A stretch of DNA of 64,000 bases, from positions 3,228,501-3,292,500 of the forward strand of contig NZ_OZ040189.1 of assembly GCF_964048965.1 (NCBI RefSeq), in the 5' to 3' direction. The notes under the pieces were generated by a model. That model saw only the letters and a program-made list of their open reading frames with translations. It ran no database searches and was not told where the DNA came from. Origin of the DNA: Tenacibaculum sp. 190130A14a (GTDB taxonomy: Bacteria; Bacteroidota; Bacteroidia; Flavobacteriales; Flavobacteriaceae). Within the stretch, counting starts at the first letter, position 1. The number at the start of each line of letters is the position of its first letter. This document shows positions 26,493-35,030 of the stretch, one piece after another. The translations under genes and the position numbers were made by a program.

Positions 26493-26850
26493 ACAATTCA
26501 GAAACTATTGTATTACTAAAAAAGGAGTTACAGAGCATTTTCCCTTTGACGATAATGTTTTAGTTTTTAAGGTAATGAATAAAATGTTTGCTTTATCTGG
26601 TTTAGATAGCTGGGAACAAAACGAACCTCAAATTAACTTAAAATGCAATCCAGATTGGGCATTAGAATTACGAGGTGAATATGAAAGTATTAATCCAGGG
26701 TATCATATGAATAAAAAACATTGGAATACGGTTACAATTAACCAAGATGTTTCAGATACTTTTGCTTTTGAATTAATAGACCATTCTTATGATCTTATTG
26801 TAAAAAGTTTACCTAAAAAAATAAAAGCTGAATTAGAAAACCTTTCCTAA
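26482..26850 (+). CDS. MmcQ/YjbR family protein
   Basis: 122 aa, the CyaY-like fold with a double-wing DNA-binding motif of the YjbR family: IEQFRNYCITKKGVTEHFPF, then KMFALSG, INLKCNPDWALELR and NPGYHMNKKHWNTV. Length and motif order are typical. The biological role is unknown; some members are linked to phage-type or metabolic loci. It overlaps neighbours on both sides (11 bases and 1 base). Confidence 0.9.
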   Translation: MHIEQFRNYCITKKGVTEHFPFDDNVLVFKVMNKMFALSGLDSWEQNEPQINLKCNPDWALELRGEYESINPGYHMNKKHWNTVTINQDVSDTFAFELIDHSYDLIVKSLPKKIKAELENLS

Positions 26851-27398
26851 TGATAAAAAAAGAGCTGCGAAAAATCTATAAACAAAAGAGAAAAGAGTTA
26901 ACTCAAGAACAAATAGCAGGTTTTCAACAAAGCATTGAAGCACAAATAGAACGTTTAGATTTCTCAAAGATTCAAAACATTCATATTTTTCTCCCTATTG
27001 AAAAGCAAAAAGAAATAAATACCTATCCTATTATAGACTTTTTACAAGCTAAAGGGAAAAACATTATTATTAGTAAAAGTAATTTTAAAGACAATACACT
27101 AACTCATTTTATCTTCAAAAAAGACACTCTTTTAGAAGTGAATAATTATGGAATTCCAGAGCCAGTTAATGCCACTCCTTTTGAAGTAACGGAAATCGAT
27201 TTAGTATTTGTACCGCTATTAATTTCTGACCATAACAATTATAGAGTTGGCTACGGTAAAGGCTTTTATGATCGTTTTTTATCAGAATGTAAGTCTACGA
27301 TAAAAACAATTGGATTGAATTTTTTTAAACCTATTGATAAAATTTCAGATACTAATGCATATGATATTCCACTAGATATCATGATATACCCTAAATAA
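26850..27398 (+). CDS. 5-formyltetrahydrofolate cyclo-ligase
   Basis: 182 aa, MTHFS family (YgfA/FAU1): converts 5-formyl-THF to 5,10-methenyl-THF using ATP. N-terminal KKELRKIYKQKRKELT, middle FLPIEKQKEINTYPII, and the C-terminal active-site loop VGYGKGFYDRFL. Length normal. Its start overlaps the stop of YjbR by 1 base (TAATG). It ends at a terminator shared with rho. Confidence 0.93.
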   Translation: MIKKELRKIYKQKRKELTQEQIAGFQQSIEAQIERLDFSKIQNIHIFLPIEKQKEINTYPIIDFLQAKGKNIIISKSNFKDNTLTHFIFKKDTLLEVNNYGIPEPVNATPFEVTEIDLVFVPLLISDHNNYRVGYGKGFYDRFLSECKSTIKTIGLNFFKPIDKISDTNAYDIPLDIMIYPK

Positions 27399-27428
27399 AA
27401 AAATCTCGCTAATAGCGAGATTTTTTAT
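27396..27428. terminator. Bidirectional terminator
   Basis: aaatctcgct, loop aat, agcgagattt, with A and T runs on both sides, between the convergent cyclo-ligase and rho genes. Confidence 0.85.
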
Positions 27429-27447
27429 TTAATATTATTTGATGAAA

Positions 27448-29070
27448 TTATCCGTTCATAGAGATTAAAAACTCTTCATTATTTAAAGAAGTTTTAATTC
27501 TATCTTGAATAAACTCCATTGCTTCAATCGGATTCATATCTGCTAAATACTTACGTAACACCCACATACGTTGAACTGTCTTATCATCTAATAATAAATC
27601 ATCTCTACGAGTACTTGATTTAATTAAATCGATAGCTGGGTAAATTCTACGGTTCGCAATATTACGCTCTAATTGTAATTCCATGTTACCAGTTCCTTTG
27701 AATTCTTCGAAGATTACTTCATCCATCTTAGAACCAGTTTCTGTTAATGCAGTAGCAATAATTGTTAAAGAACCTCCATTTTCAATATTACGAGCCGCTC
27801 CAAAGAAACGTTTTGGTTTATGTAATGCATTTGCATCAATACCTCCTGATAATATTTTACCAGAAGCTGGAGCTACCGTGTTATAAGCTCTTGCTAAACG
27901 TGTAATAGAATCTAACAAGATTACTACATCGTGCCCACATTCTACTAAACGCTTTGCTTTTTCCAATACTATGTTTGCTACACGTACATGCTTATCAGCT
28001 GGCTCATCAAAAGTAGAAGCTACTACTTCTCCTCTAACACTACGCTGCATATCGGTAACTTCCTCCGGACGTTCATCTATTAACAATACAATTTGATAAA
28101 CTTCTGGATGATTCGCTGCAATTGCATTTGCCACATCCTTTAACAACATTGTTTTACCAGTTTTAGGCTGTGCTACAATCATACCACGCTGCCCTTTTCC
28201 TATTGGAGAAAACAAATCGATAATTCTAGTTGATAAAGAACTTCCTTTTTGAGCTAAGTTAAATTTTTCATCAGCAAATAACGGAGTTAAATGCTCGAAT
28301 GACACCCTATCTCTAACAATATTCGGGTTTAAACCATTAATTTTTGAAACTCTAATAAGTGGAAAATATTTTTCCCCTTCTTTTGGTGGACGTACATTAC
28401 CTCTTACGGTATCTCCTGTTTTTAAACCAAATAATTTAATTTGAGATTGAGAAACATATACATCATCTGGAGATGACAAATAATTATAGTCTGATGAACG
28501 TAAAAAACCATAACCATCTGGCATCATTTCTAATACACCTTCACTTTCGATTATTCCATCAAATTCAAAATCAGGATCACGATACTTATTACCACTCTTA
28601 TGTTGGTAATTTTTACCGTTTTGCTTATTATGATGTTGACGCTGCTTATTTTGGTGCTGGTTACGTTGTTTATTTTGCTGTTGCTTTTGCTGCTGTTGTG
28701 GAGGCTTTTGATCTGAAGTATCTTTTCTTTTAGCCTCTTGCTGAACTTCTTTTTTAGGAGCTTCTTTTTTAGGAGCCTCTTTCTTAACTACCTTTTCTTC
28801 CTTTCTTTCAGTAGCTTCTGCCTTTTTATCTTTAGCCGGTTCTTGCTTAGGTTTTTCTTTACTTTCAGCCTTTTTAACTATTCTTTTTCTTTTAGGTTTC
28901 TCTTCCTTTTTAGTTTCCACCTCTTTTGGTGATGATTCAGCTTGCGCATCAAGAATCCTGTAAACTAAATCTAACTTTTTTAGTTGGCTAAACTTAGTTA
29001 AACCTATTTGCTTTGCAATAGCTTGCAATTCAGCTAATTTTTTAGCTTTCAATTCAGAAATTTCAAACAT
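27448..29070 (-). CDS. rho: Transcription termination factor Rho
   Basis: 540 aa hexameric RNA helicase. Residues 1-45 are the Rho_N helical domain. About 48-165 form an inserted low-complexity region, first K/E-rich and then Q/N/H-rich, typical of Bacteroidota Rho and presumably disordered. About 172-245 are the cold-shock RNA-binding domain ([10 protein letters not shown]). The ATPase has Walker A QPKTGKT (301-307), then [13 protein letters not shown] and Walker [18 protein letters not shown]. The catalytic parts are intact. Confidence 0.97.
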   Translation of the reverse strand: MFEISELKAKKLAELQAIAKQIGLTKFSQLKKLDLVYRILDAQAESSPKEVETKKEEKPKRKRIVKKAESKEKPKQEPAKDKKAEATERKEEKVVKKEAPKKEAPKKEVQQEAKRKDTSDQKPPQQQQKQQQNKQRNQHQNKQRQHHNKQNGKNYQHKSGNKYRDPDFEFDGIIESEGVLEMMPDGYGFLRSSDYNYLSSPDDVYVSQSQIKLFGLKTGDTVRGNVRPPKEGEKYFPLIRVSKINGLNPNIVRDRVSFEHLTPLFADEKFNLAQKGSSLSTRIIDLFSPIGKGQRGMIVAQPKTGKTMLLKDVANAIAANHPEVYQIVLLIDERPEEVTDMQRSVRGEVVASTFDEPADKHVRVANIVLEKAKRLVECGHDVVILLDSITRLARAYNTVAPASGKILSGGIDANALHKPKRFFGAARNIENGGSLTIIATALTETGSKMDEVIFEEFKGTGNMELQLERNIANRRIYPAIDLIKSSTRRDDLLLDDKTVQRMWVLRKYLADMNPIEAMEFIQDRIKTSLNNEEFLISMNG

Positions 29071-29268
29071 TTCGTCAATTAATTAAATTAAAATCCTTTT
29101 AATAAGGGTGAAGAATCTTTTATTATATTTTATTTTTGATTGCTATTATAATTGAATATTATAACAGAGTTAGTGCGGTTTTATGCAACAAATATAGATA
29201 AATAATTTAATATACAATGTTTCTTTCTTAAAAAAAGAAATATTACATTTGCTACCCAATTACAAAAA

Positions 29269-29703
29269 ATGATACAACGAATACAATCTATATATTTATT
29301 AATAGCCGCAGTTTTAGCTGGTGTTCTAACTTTTGTTTTTAAGTTATGGAGCGATGCAAATGCTACACCAATTAATGTAATAGATTTGTTTTCGGCAGAG
29401 ACACTTACTGAAAAGTTGGTTCCAGTATTATTTTATGGTTCTGCTATTATATCGTTAGCAACCATTTTTCTATTTAAAAACCGTCAATTACAATTTGTAT
29501 TAGGACGTGTTAATGTATTGATAAATCTTTTTTTATTAGGATTGTTGATATATCTATCACTAACATTATCTGGAGAAACAGCCGTTTCTGAGAAAGGTAT
29601 TGGGATGTTCTTTCCTGTTCTAATTATTTTGCTAGTAGTTTTAGCAAATAAAGCCATTAAAAAGGATGAAGATCTTGTAAAATCTGTAGATAGATTACGA
29701 TAA
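29269..29703 (+). CDS. DUF4293 family membrane protein
   Basis: 144 aa, four membrane helices, opening with MIQRIQSIYLLIAAVLAG as is characteristic of DUF4293, a Bacteroidota-specific family usually next to rho. Function unknown. Divergent from rho across 198 bp. It is followed by a strong terminator at 29732-29764. Confidence 0.88.
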   Translation: MIQRIQSIYLLIAAVLAGVLTFVFKLWSDANATPINVIDLFSAETLTEKLVPVLFYGSAIISLATIFLFKNRQLQFVLGRVNVLINLFLLGLLIYLSLTLSGETAVSEKGIGMFFPVLIILLVVLANKAIKKDEDLVKSVDRLR

Positions 29704-29731
29704 ACCTAACATCTTAGTATATTTAGTGCGA

Positions 29732-29764
29732 AAAAACCGAAGTTTTTAACTTCGGTTTTTTATT
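29732..29764 (+). terminator. Terminator after DUF4293
   Basis: aaaaaccgaagtt pairs with aacttcggttttt, then a T run. Confidence 0.85.
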
Positions 29765-29825
29765 TTTGAATACTCCGTATTTACTGGCCTTTTTCGTTAA
29801 AATGTTAAAGAAATGTTAAAGAAAA

Positions 29826-29864
29826 CTCAGGGTTATCCCTGATACGCTCAGGGTAAACCCTGAG
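29826..29864. promoter_or_regulatory. Tandem CAGGG dyads upstream of the NarL-type regulator
   Basis: First dyad tcaggg-ttat-ccctga (29827-29842), second ctcagggt-aa-accctgag (29847-29864). The ctcaggg half-sites start at 29826 and 29847, 21 bp or two helical turns apart. They lie 69-107 bp upstream of the regulator ATG. G/C-rich dyads stand out in this AT-rich DNA. Probably an operator, perhaps for autoregulation (inference). Confidence 0.5.
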
Positions 29865-29932
29865 TCAACGTATAGGGTTATTGAGTATTGTGTAAACTAA
29901 ACTCCTAGTATAAATTTGTAAGTGTAAAAACA

Positions 29933-30583
29933 ATGAGTAAGATACAAGTTCACATTGCAGATGACCATAAGATATTAATAGAAGGTGTCATTGCATTATT
30001 AAATACTGAAAACGACATACAAGTTCGTGATTTTTCTTTAACAGGAAAAGAAGTTGTACAATGGTTCTCAAACAACAAGGCAGACGTTTTGATTCTAGAT
30101 ATAAACATGCCTGAAATGGATGGAATAGATGTACTTAGAACCTTTAAACAAAGGGGTGTCAAAGTAAAAACAATTATTCTATCTAGTTTAACAGACCCAA
30201 AACTTGTTCAAGAAATGATAGCACTTGGTGCTAACGGTTTTTTAGACAAAAGTTGTGCATACGAACATATAATCGACGCTGTAAAAGCTGTACATAAAGG
30301 ATTACAATACTTTAGTGATGATATTAAAACTAGTTTATTTAACCTATATGTTACTGAGTCTAAGGAAGAAGAAGAAGCTTCTGAAGTAGATGAGTACTTA
30401 ACTGACCGAGAGGTAGAAGTTTTAAAACTTATCGCAAAAGAAAAAAATTCTTCCGAAATTGCAGAAAGTCTGAATATAAGTTTAAAAACTGTTGAGACAT
30501 ATCGACGAAATTTGTATAAGAAATTACAAGTGAAGAATGTAGTAGGTTTAGCGATGTACGCCGTTAAAAATAACATTGTATAG
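29933..30583 (+). CDS. NarL/LuxR family response regulator
   Basis: 216 aa. Receiver domain (about 1-120) with phospho-acceptor Asp56 (LILDINMPEMDG) and a C-terminal LuxR HTH (about 150-212): LTDREVEVLKLIAKEKNSSE, then LNISLKTVETYRRNLYKKL. Its likely partner is the TPR histidine kinase at 31626, with a lipoprotein gene between them. This trio is a common Bacteroidota arrangement. Tandem dyads precede the gene. Confidence 0.93.
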   Translation: MSKIQVHIADDHKILIEGVIALLNTENDIQVRDFSLTGKEVVQWFSNNKADVLILDINMPEMDGIDVLRTFKQRGVKVKTIILSSLTDPKLVQEMIALGANGFLDKSCAYEHIIDAVKAVHKGLQYFSDDIKTSLFNLYVTESKEEEEASEVDEYLTDREVEVLKLIAKEKNSSEIAESLNISLKTVETYRRNLYKKLQVKNVVGLAMYAVKNNIV

Positions 30584-30600
30584 GAGAAAATTTGCTTTAG

Positions 30601-30850
30601 TCCCCCGAGTTGTATATCCCCCGCAAACTTTTATACTAAAGTACATCGCTAATAACTACTAGACTTTTTACACTTGAAAATATAAAACCTAAAAGTGGTG
30701 TACATATAATTCCTTGAATTAGGAAGAAAGAGAAAGAACCCTTCATTTTGTTTTCTTTACCCCCTAAACCAAGAACGTCCCCCGTTTCTATTATACAGTA
30801 CACCGCTTTTTTTAATTTATTAGAAGTCCCAAATCTTTATAGAGGTCCCT
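30601..30850 (+). promoter_or_regulatory. C-box-rich leader of the lipoprotein gene
   Basis: The 328-bp gap 30584-30911 has no ORF and no hairpin terminator. It contains short C boxes in pairs: tcccccg at 30601 and 30617; ccccc at 30760 and tcccccg at 30778; gtccc at 30826 and 30845. Pair spacing is 16-19 bp. Such C runs are unusual in this DNA, and similar boxes precede the phosphodiesterase gene at 34086-34134. Role unknown; repeated operator sites are one possibility. Confidence 0.35.
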
Positions 30851-30911
30851 CGATTTCTTATTACCAATTATTAAATAATTTTATTCAACTTAAATTCTAA
30901 AAACTTAAATT

Positions 30912-31598
30912 ATGAGAAAAATAGCTCCTTATTTTTTAGCCCTTAGTTTAGTTTTTGCATCATGTTCATCTAATGAAGGGGAGGTTATTGAAAACAACAA
31001 ACCAGGACAAAAACTATTGACATCATATACTTTAAAAAGAGACGGTAGCGGTGCTTACTCTGTTGATTTTGACGTAAACAACAATACAGAAGTTGCTACG
31101 TTTAAAGGTAAGAACAACTCCAATGACATATTATTATCTGAATCAAGTACTCCAACTAAAAGAAGTTATTCTAACGAATATGCCATTGAGAATGATCAAT
31201 TGCAAATTGGATTCATTGAAAACAATTCTGGTAGAAAGCGAAGAATTACAGTTACCGACGATAATATTACCTTTGCAAAAGGAACAGTTACAGAATTTTT
31301 AAATTCCTATAGTATCACTTCTAATGAAGATAACACATATCAATTAGATTTTAAAGTAAATGAGGATGTACAAACCGAATTCATTTATAATGAAGATATC
31401 GAAACATATGAAATACATTTATCTAAAGGAGAAGCAAAACAACAAAGTTTTTCAAGACATTTTGAAAGTTTAAACTCAGGTGTTTTAAAAATAAACTTTG
31501 TTAATCATAAAGAAGTAGTTGCTAAAACCGAAGAAAGCAGTGAGACAGGTAGAAAACCAAGAATTGTAATTACGGATGGAGGAGATTTTGGTGATTAA
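30912..31598 (+). CDS. Lipoprotein with internally duplicated domain
   Basis: 228 aa, lipobox FASC (Cys18). Residues about 35-120 and 129-225 are two copies of one domain: both begin (L/F)L-x-S-Y, contain Y-x-x-D-F-x-V, then a (R/S)-x-x-S-R/N tract with G/Q-x-L-x-I-x-F, and end G-R-K-x-R-I-x-V/I-T-D. No named family recognised. It sits between the response regulator and the TPR kinase, and has only 27 bp to the kinase start, so it may be the output or an accessory sensor of that system (inference). Confidence 0.7.
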   Translation: MRKIAPYFLALSLVFASCSSNEGEVIENNKPGQKLLTSYTLKRDGSGAYSVDFDVNNNTEVATFKGKNNSNDILLSESSTPTKRSYSNEYAIENDQLQIGFIENNSGRKRRITVTDDNITFAKGTVTEFLNSYSITSNEDNTYQLDFKVNEDVQTEFIYNEDIETYEIHLSKGEAKQQSFSRHFESLNSGVLKINFVNHKEVVAKTEESSETGRKPRIVITDGGDFGD

Positions 31599-31625
31599 TA
31601 AATATTAAAATACTTAGTTGTATAA

Positions 31626-33557
31626 ATGTCTAAGATATATACCATATTTTTTTTAACATTATTTCTTTTAACAGGAAACACTGTTTTGTCAATGGCATCA
31701 AATAATGCCAATACAGTTGCTTTAAACCGTGGTAAAACTGCTACAGCACAAAAAGACAAAACAAATGATTCAATATATAAAGTTTTAAAGAAACTCTATA
31801 AAATAAAAAAATATCCTGAAGTATTAAAAGAAGCTCTTATTGTTTTCAATAATGCAAAAAACGACAAAGACTTTTTCTTAATGTATCAGACTGCTGAAAT
31901 AATTGCAGATGTTTATAAAAAATCCTTTAATTATAAGTTATCTATTAAGTATTACAAGCTATCTATTGAGAGTTTGAATAATTATAAAAACTTAAATAAC
32001 GAAAAGTTACTTCAGAATGATAACCTAGACTTGTTATCTAAAAGTTATTTAAAAATTGGAGCTACTTATTTAAGTATTTACAGAAACTTAAAACATAAAT
32101 ATACAGATTCTAATTATCAGAAATTATTGGATGTTGGAGTTTCTAAAAGTTATGATACTGAGTTTAGTTCAGTAGAAGACATAACAAAATTTAAAGATAG
32201 CGCTTATTATTATTTTTCTAAGCTTGAAGAATTACCTTCACTTAATGATGAAATACTAAAGAGTAAAGCTATTTCACATATAAATATGTCTGCAATGTAT
32301 CAGTTAGACTCCATGTATGTTGAAGCAAAAGAATCTGTTTTAAAAGCTATAGAAATTCACAAAAAAAGAAATGATAAAATTAGATTAGCACAATCATTAA
32401 CAAACCTTGGAGGTGTATATAGTTCTACAGGTGAATATAATAAAGCTAAAGAAACCTATTATAAAGGTATTGAAACAATTAAAAAAAATGAATCTGAAGA
32501 GGCTATCAAACTTAAAGCTGATTTATATTTTAATTTGGCATGGGCCATGCGCAATTTAAAAGATTACAAGGCCTATGACTACCAAGAATTATCATATGAA
32601 ATAGAAGATGTTTTAAAGGAGAAAGATATTAGAGATATAATAAAAAAAATAGAGGCGAATCATAAAGAAAATTTAGAAGCTCAAAAAATAGATTATATAA
32701 AAGAACAAAGAAAACTTAAGGAAGCTGAAGACTCAAGAGCAAAATGGCTTTTTAGCCTATTAAGTGTTTTAGTTTTATTAATCTCTGGTGTAGTGATATA
32801 CAACTATAAGCTTCGACAAAAGAATCTTAGTTTAAAGCTATCTGAAAGTAATTTATTACAACAGCAAAGTATAGAGAAACTAAAATCTGAAGCGCAAATA
32901 AAAATATTAAACGCCACTATAGATGGTAAAGAATCTGAGCGTAAATTAATTGCAGAAACTTTACATGATAATGTAAGTGCCTTATTGTCTTCTGCAAACA
33001 TGCATTTAAGTGCCACCAAAAAACAATATAACGGAGATACTCCGTTAGAAGTAGAAAAAACACGTGCTATTATTTTAGAAGCCTCTCAAAAAGTAAGAGA
33101 CTTATCACACAATTTAGTTTCTTCTATTTTATTAAAGTTCGGACTAGAATATGCCGTAAAAGATGTAGCTAAAAAATACTCTAACAGCCAATTAGCTTTT
33201 GAAGTTTCCGCTCAAAACATTAATAGGTATAATCAAGAGTTTGAAATAAAAATCTTTAATATTATTCAAGAACTGATTAATAATATTATTAAACATAGTA
33301 AAGCGAACCATGCTAAAATTGCATTAAAAGAAGAAAAAGATCAACTAACCATTCTTATTAGAGATGATGGGGTCGGTTTTGCCCCCTCATCATCCTCTAT
33401 TAAAGACGGAATTGGTTTAAATCAAATTGATGCTCGCGTACATGTTATGAACGGTAAGTTTATTATGAGTTCTGAAATTAATAAAGGTACAGAGGCAATT
33501 ATTACGGTACCTATTCAGCAACAAAAAAAAGAATTTAAGTTAACCTCGGTGAGCTAA
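31626..33557 (+). CDS. TPR-containing sensor histidine kinase
   Basis: 643 aa. Signal peptide or N-terminal anchor (about 1-24); extracytoplasmic tetratricopeptide-like helices (about 50-330; clearest in AQSLTNLGGVYSSTGEYNKA); coiled coil (about 340-372); TM helix (about 374-393); then coiled coil and HisKA_3-type kinase with phospho-acceptor His447 in ETLHDNVSALLS. HATPase with ELINNIIKHSKA (N box), DDGVGF and GIGLNQIDARV. It partners with the NarL-type regulator at 29933. Its 3' end overlaps the convergent phosphodiesterase gene by 18 bp. Confidence 0.92.
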   Translation: MSKIYTIFFLTLFLLTGNTVLSMASNNANTVALNRGKTATAQKDKTNDSIYKVLKKLYKIKKYPEVLKEALIVFNNAKNDKDFFLMYQTAEIIADVYKKSFNYKLSIKYYKLSIESLNNYKNLNNEKLLQNDNLDLLSKSYLKIGATYLSIYRNLKHKYTDSNYQKLLDVGVSKSYDTEFSSVEDITKFKDSAYYYFSKLEELPSLNDEILKSKAISHINMSAMYQLDSMYVEAKESVLKAIEIHKKRNDKIRLAQSLTNLGGVYSSTGEYNKAKETYYKGIETIKKNESEEAIKLKADLYFNLAWAMRNLKDYKAYDYQELSYEIEDVLKEKDIRDIIKKIEANHKENLEAQKIDYIKEQRKLKEAEDSRAKWLFSLLSVLVLLISGVVIYNYKLRQKNLSLKLSESNLLQQQSIEKLKSEAQIKILNATIDGKESERKLIAETLHDNVSALLSSANMHLSATKKQYNGDTPLEVEKTRAIILEASQKVRDLSHNLVSSILLKFGLEYAVKDVAKKYSNSQLAFEVSAQNINRYNQEFEIKIFNIIQELINNIIKHSKANHAKIALKEEKDQLTILIRDDGVGFAPSSSSIKDGIGLNQIDARVHVMNGKFIMSSEINKGTEAIITVPIQQQKKEFKLTSVS

Positions 33558-34037
33558 TTCAATTACCTCCATATTTTTAACTGCTGCATTTTCTAACTCA
33601 AAACGTAACATAGTTCTTACCTTATGAAAACCATGATTACCAGCAGCACCAGGATTTAAATGTAATATATTCAGTTTTTTATCAAACTGAACTTTTAATA
33701 TATGCGAATGACCACAGATAAACAACTGTGGTTTTTCTATTTTTAAATCTTCCCGAACCCTTTGATTGTATTTATTCGGATATCCTCCTATATGCGTTAT
33801 CCATACTCGAACTCCTTCTACCTCAAATTTATTATCTAAAGGAAACTCTGCCCTAGCATCTTTATCATCAATATTGCCATATACCGCTCTCAAAGGCTTG
33901 TACTCCTTGATAGTATCGGTTACTTTTAAATCACCAATATCTCCAGCATGCCAAACCTCGTCCGCTTGTTTTACAAACTTTAAAATTTGATCATCAATAA
34001 AACTATGGGTGTCTGATAAAAGCAGTATTTTTTTCAT
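33540..34037 (-). CDS. YfcE/MJ0936-type metallophosphoesterase
   Basis: 165 aa calcineurin-like phosphodiesterase. Metal-binding motifs in order: SDTH (Asp9, His11), AGDIGD (Asp33), YGNIDD (Asn55), then a His in the W-I-T-H-I-G strand, and GHSH near 110. All ligands are present. Members hydrolyse phosphodiesters with Mn; the physiological substrate is unclear. Convergent with the kinase gene, sharing 18 bp. Its upstream region carries a run of G boxes on the plus strand, that is C boxes in its own direction. Confidence 0.92.
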   Translation of the reverse strand: MKKILLLSDTHSFIDDQILKFVKQADEVWHAGDIGDLKVTDTIKEYKPLRAVYGNIDDKDARAEFPLDNKFEVEGVRVWITHIGGYPNKYNQRVREDLKIEKPQLFICGHSHILKVQFDKKLNILHLNPGAAGNHGFHKVRTMLRFELENAAVKNMEVIELAHRG

Positions 34038-34085
34038 GAAGATTTAATTTCAAAACGAAATTAAATAAAAAAACTCGCAACACAA

Positions 34086-34134
34086 GGGGTCACGAGAATA
34101 GAGGGGTTTATATAAAGGGGATTTATATAAGGGG
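34086..34134 (-). repeat. G-box tandem repeat upstream of the phosphoesterase
   Basis: gggg at 34086, 34103, 34117 and 34131. The last three form a 14-bp tandem unit of the type gggg plus tttatataa. On the coding direction of the phosphoesterase gene these are CCCC boxes, 49-98 bp from its start. The 258-bp gap 34038-34295 has no other recognisable feature. Confidence 0.5.
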
Positions 34135-34295
34135 AAAATTCACTGTCTTGAATACCTTCCAAAGGTAAAATATTTCTATAGATAAAAAATTAACATATGG
34201 TAAAAAAATAAATCCAAGTATAATTTAAAGCTTGTTCTTTCAACAAAAAGAACCTAAAAATTCCATAATTTAGCCTTTTAAACTTTTCATATATC

Positions 34296-35030
34296 TTGAG
34301 GTATTTTATTGAGCTTTCATATTTGGGTAAAAACTATCATGGATGGCAAATACAGCCGCATGCAACATCAGTTCAGGAAGAAATAAGCAAAGCAATTAGC
34401 ACTATTCTTCGTAAAGAAATAGCTATTACTGGTGCAGGTAGAACAGATGCAGGTGTACATGCTTCTCAAATGTTTGCTCATTTTGATACAGACACTCCAA
34501 TAAATGAACATTTTACCTATAAATTAAATGCTATCTTGCCAAATGATATTGTTATTTACAATACCACATTAGTTGACAATGAAGCACATACTCGATTTGA
34601 TGCAATAAGTAGAAGTTATGAGTATAAAATAATTTTGGGACGAAATCCTTTTTTGTTAGATACCACTTGGCAATTAAATTACAAAAATTTGGATGTACCC
34701 TTAATGAATAAGGCTGCTGAGATTTTATACGAATACGAAGATTTCGAATGCTTTTCAAAGGTTAAAACTGATGTGTATACATTTAATTGTAACGTAACCC
34801 ATGCTAAATGGGAACTGGTTAACAATGAGCTAACTTTTTACATTTCAGCAAATCGATTTCTACGAAACATGGTACGCGCCATTGTGGGAACCTTATTAAA
34901 TGTTGGCTTAGGTAAAACCAGTTTAGAAGAATTTAAACAGATTATAGAAAGTAAAAACCGAAGCAATGCTGGAGTTTCAGTTCCGGCAAAAGGTTTATTT
35001 TTAACAAAAGTAGCATATACATATATATAG
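34296..35030 (+). CDS. truA: tRNA pseudouridine(38-40) synthase
   Basis: 244 aa. It converts U38-40 of the anticodon arm to pseudouridine. N terminus RYFIELSYLGKNYHGWQIQP; catalytic Asp51 in TGAGRTDAGVHA; C-terminal RFLRNMVRAIVGTLL. Start is TTG at 34296, the only start giving the conserved N terminus. Its TAG stop overlaps the GTG start of the next gene by 1 base. Confidence 0.95.
   Translation: MRYFIELSYLGKNYHGWQIQPHATSVQEEISKAISTILRKEIAITGAGRTDAGVHASQMFAHFDTDTPINEHFTYKLNAILPNDIVIYNTTLVDNEAHTRFDAISRSYEYKIILGRNPFLLDTTWQLNYKNLDVPLMNKAAEILYEYEDFECFSKVKTDVYTFNCNVTHAKWELVNNELTFYISANRFLRNMVRAIVGTLLNVGLGKTSLEEFKQIIESKNRSNAGVSVPAKGLFLTKVAYTYI

Noticed and set aside
28473..28932. Two plus-strand ORFs antisense to rho
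   Set aside because: They mirror the low-complexity K/E and Q/N/H insert of rho and have Phe/Tyr/Leu-rich, meaningless translations.
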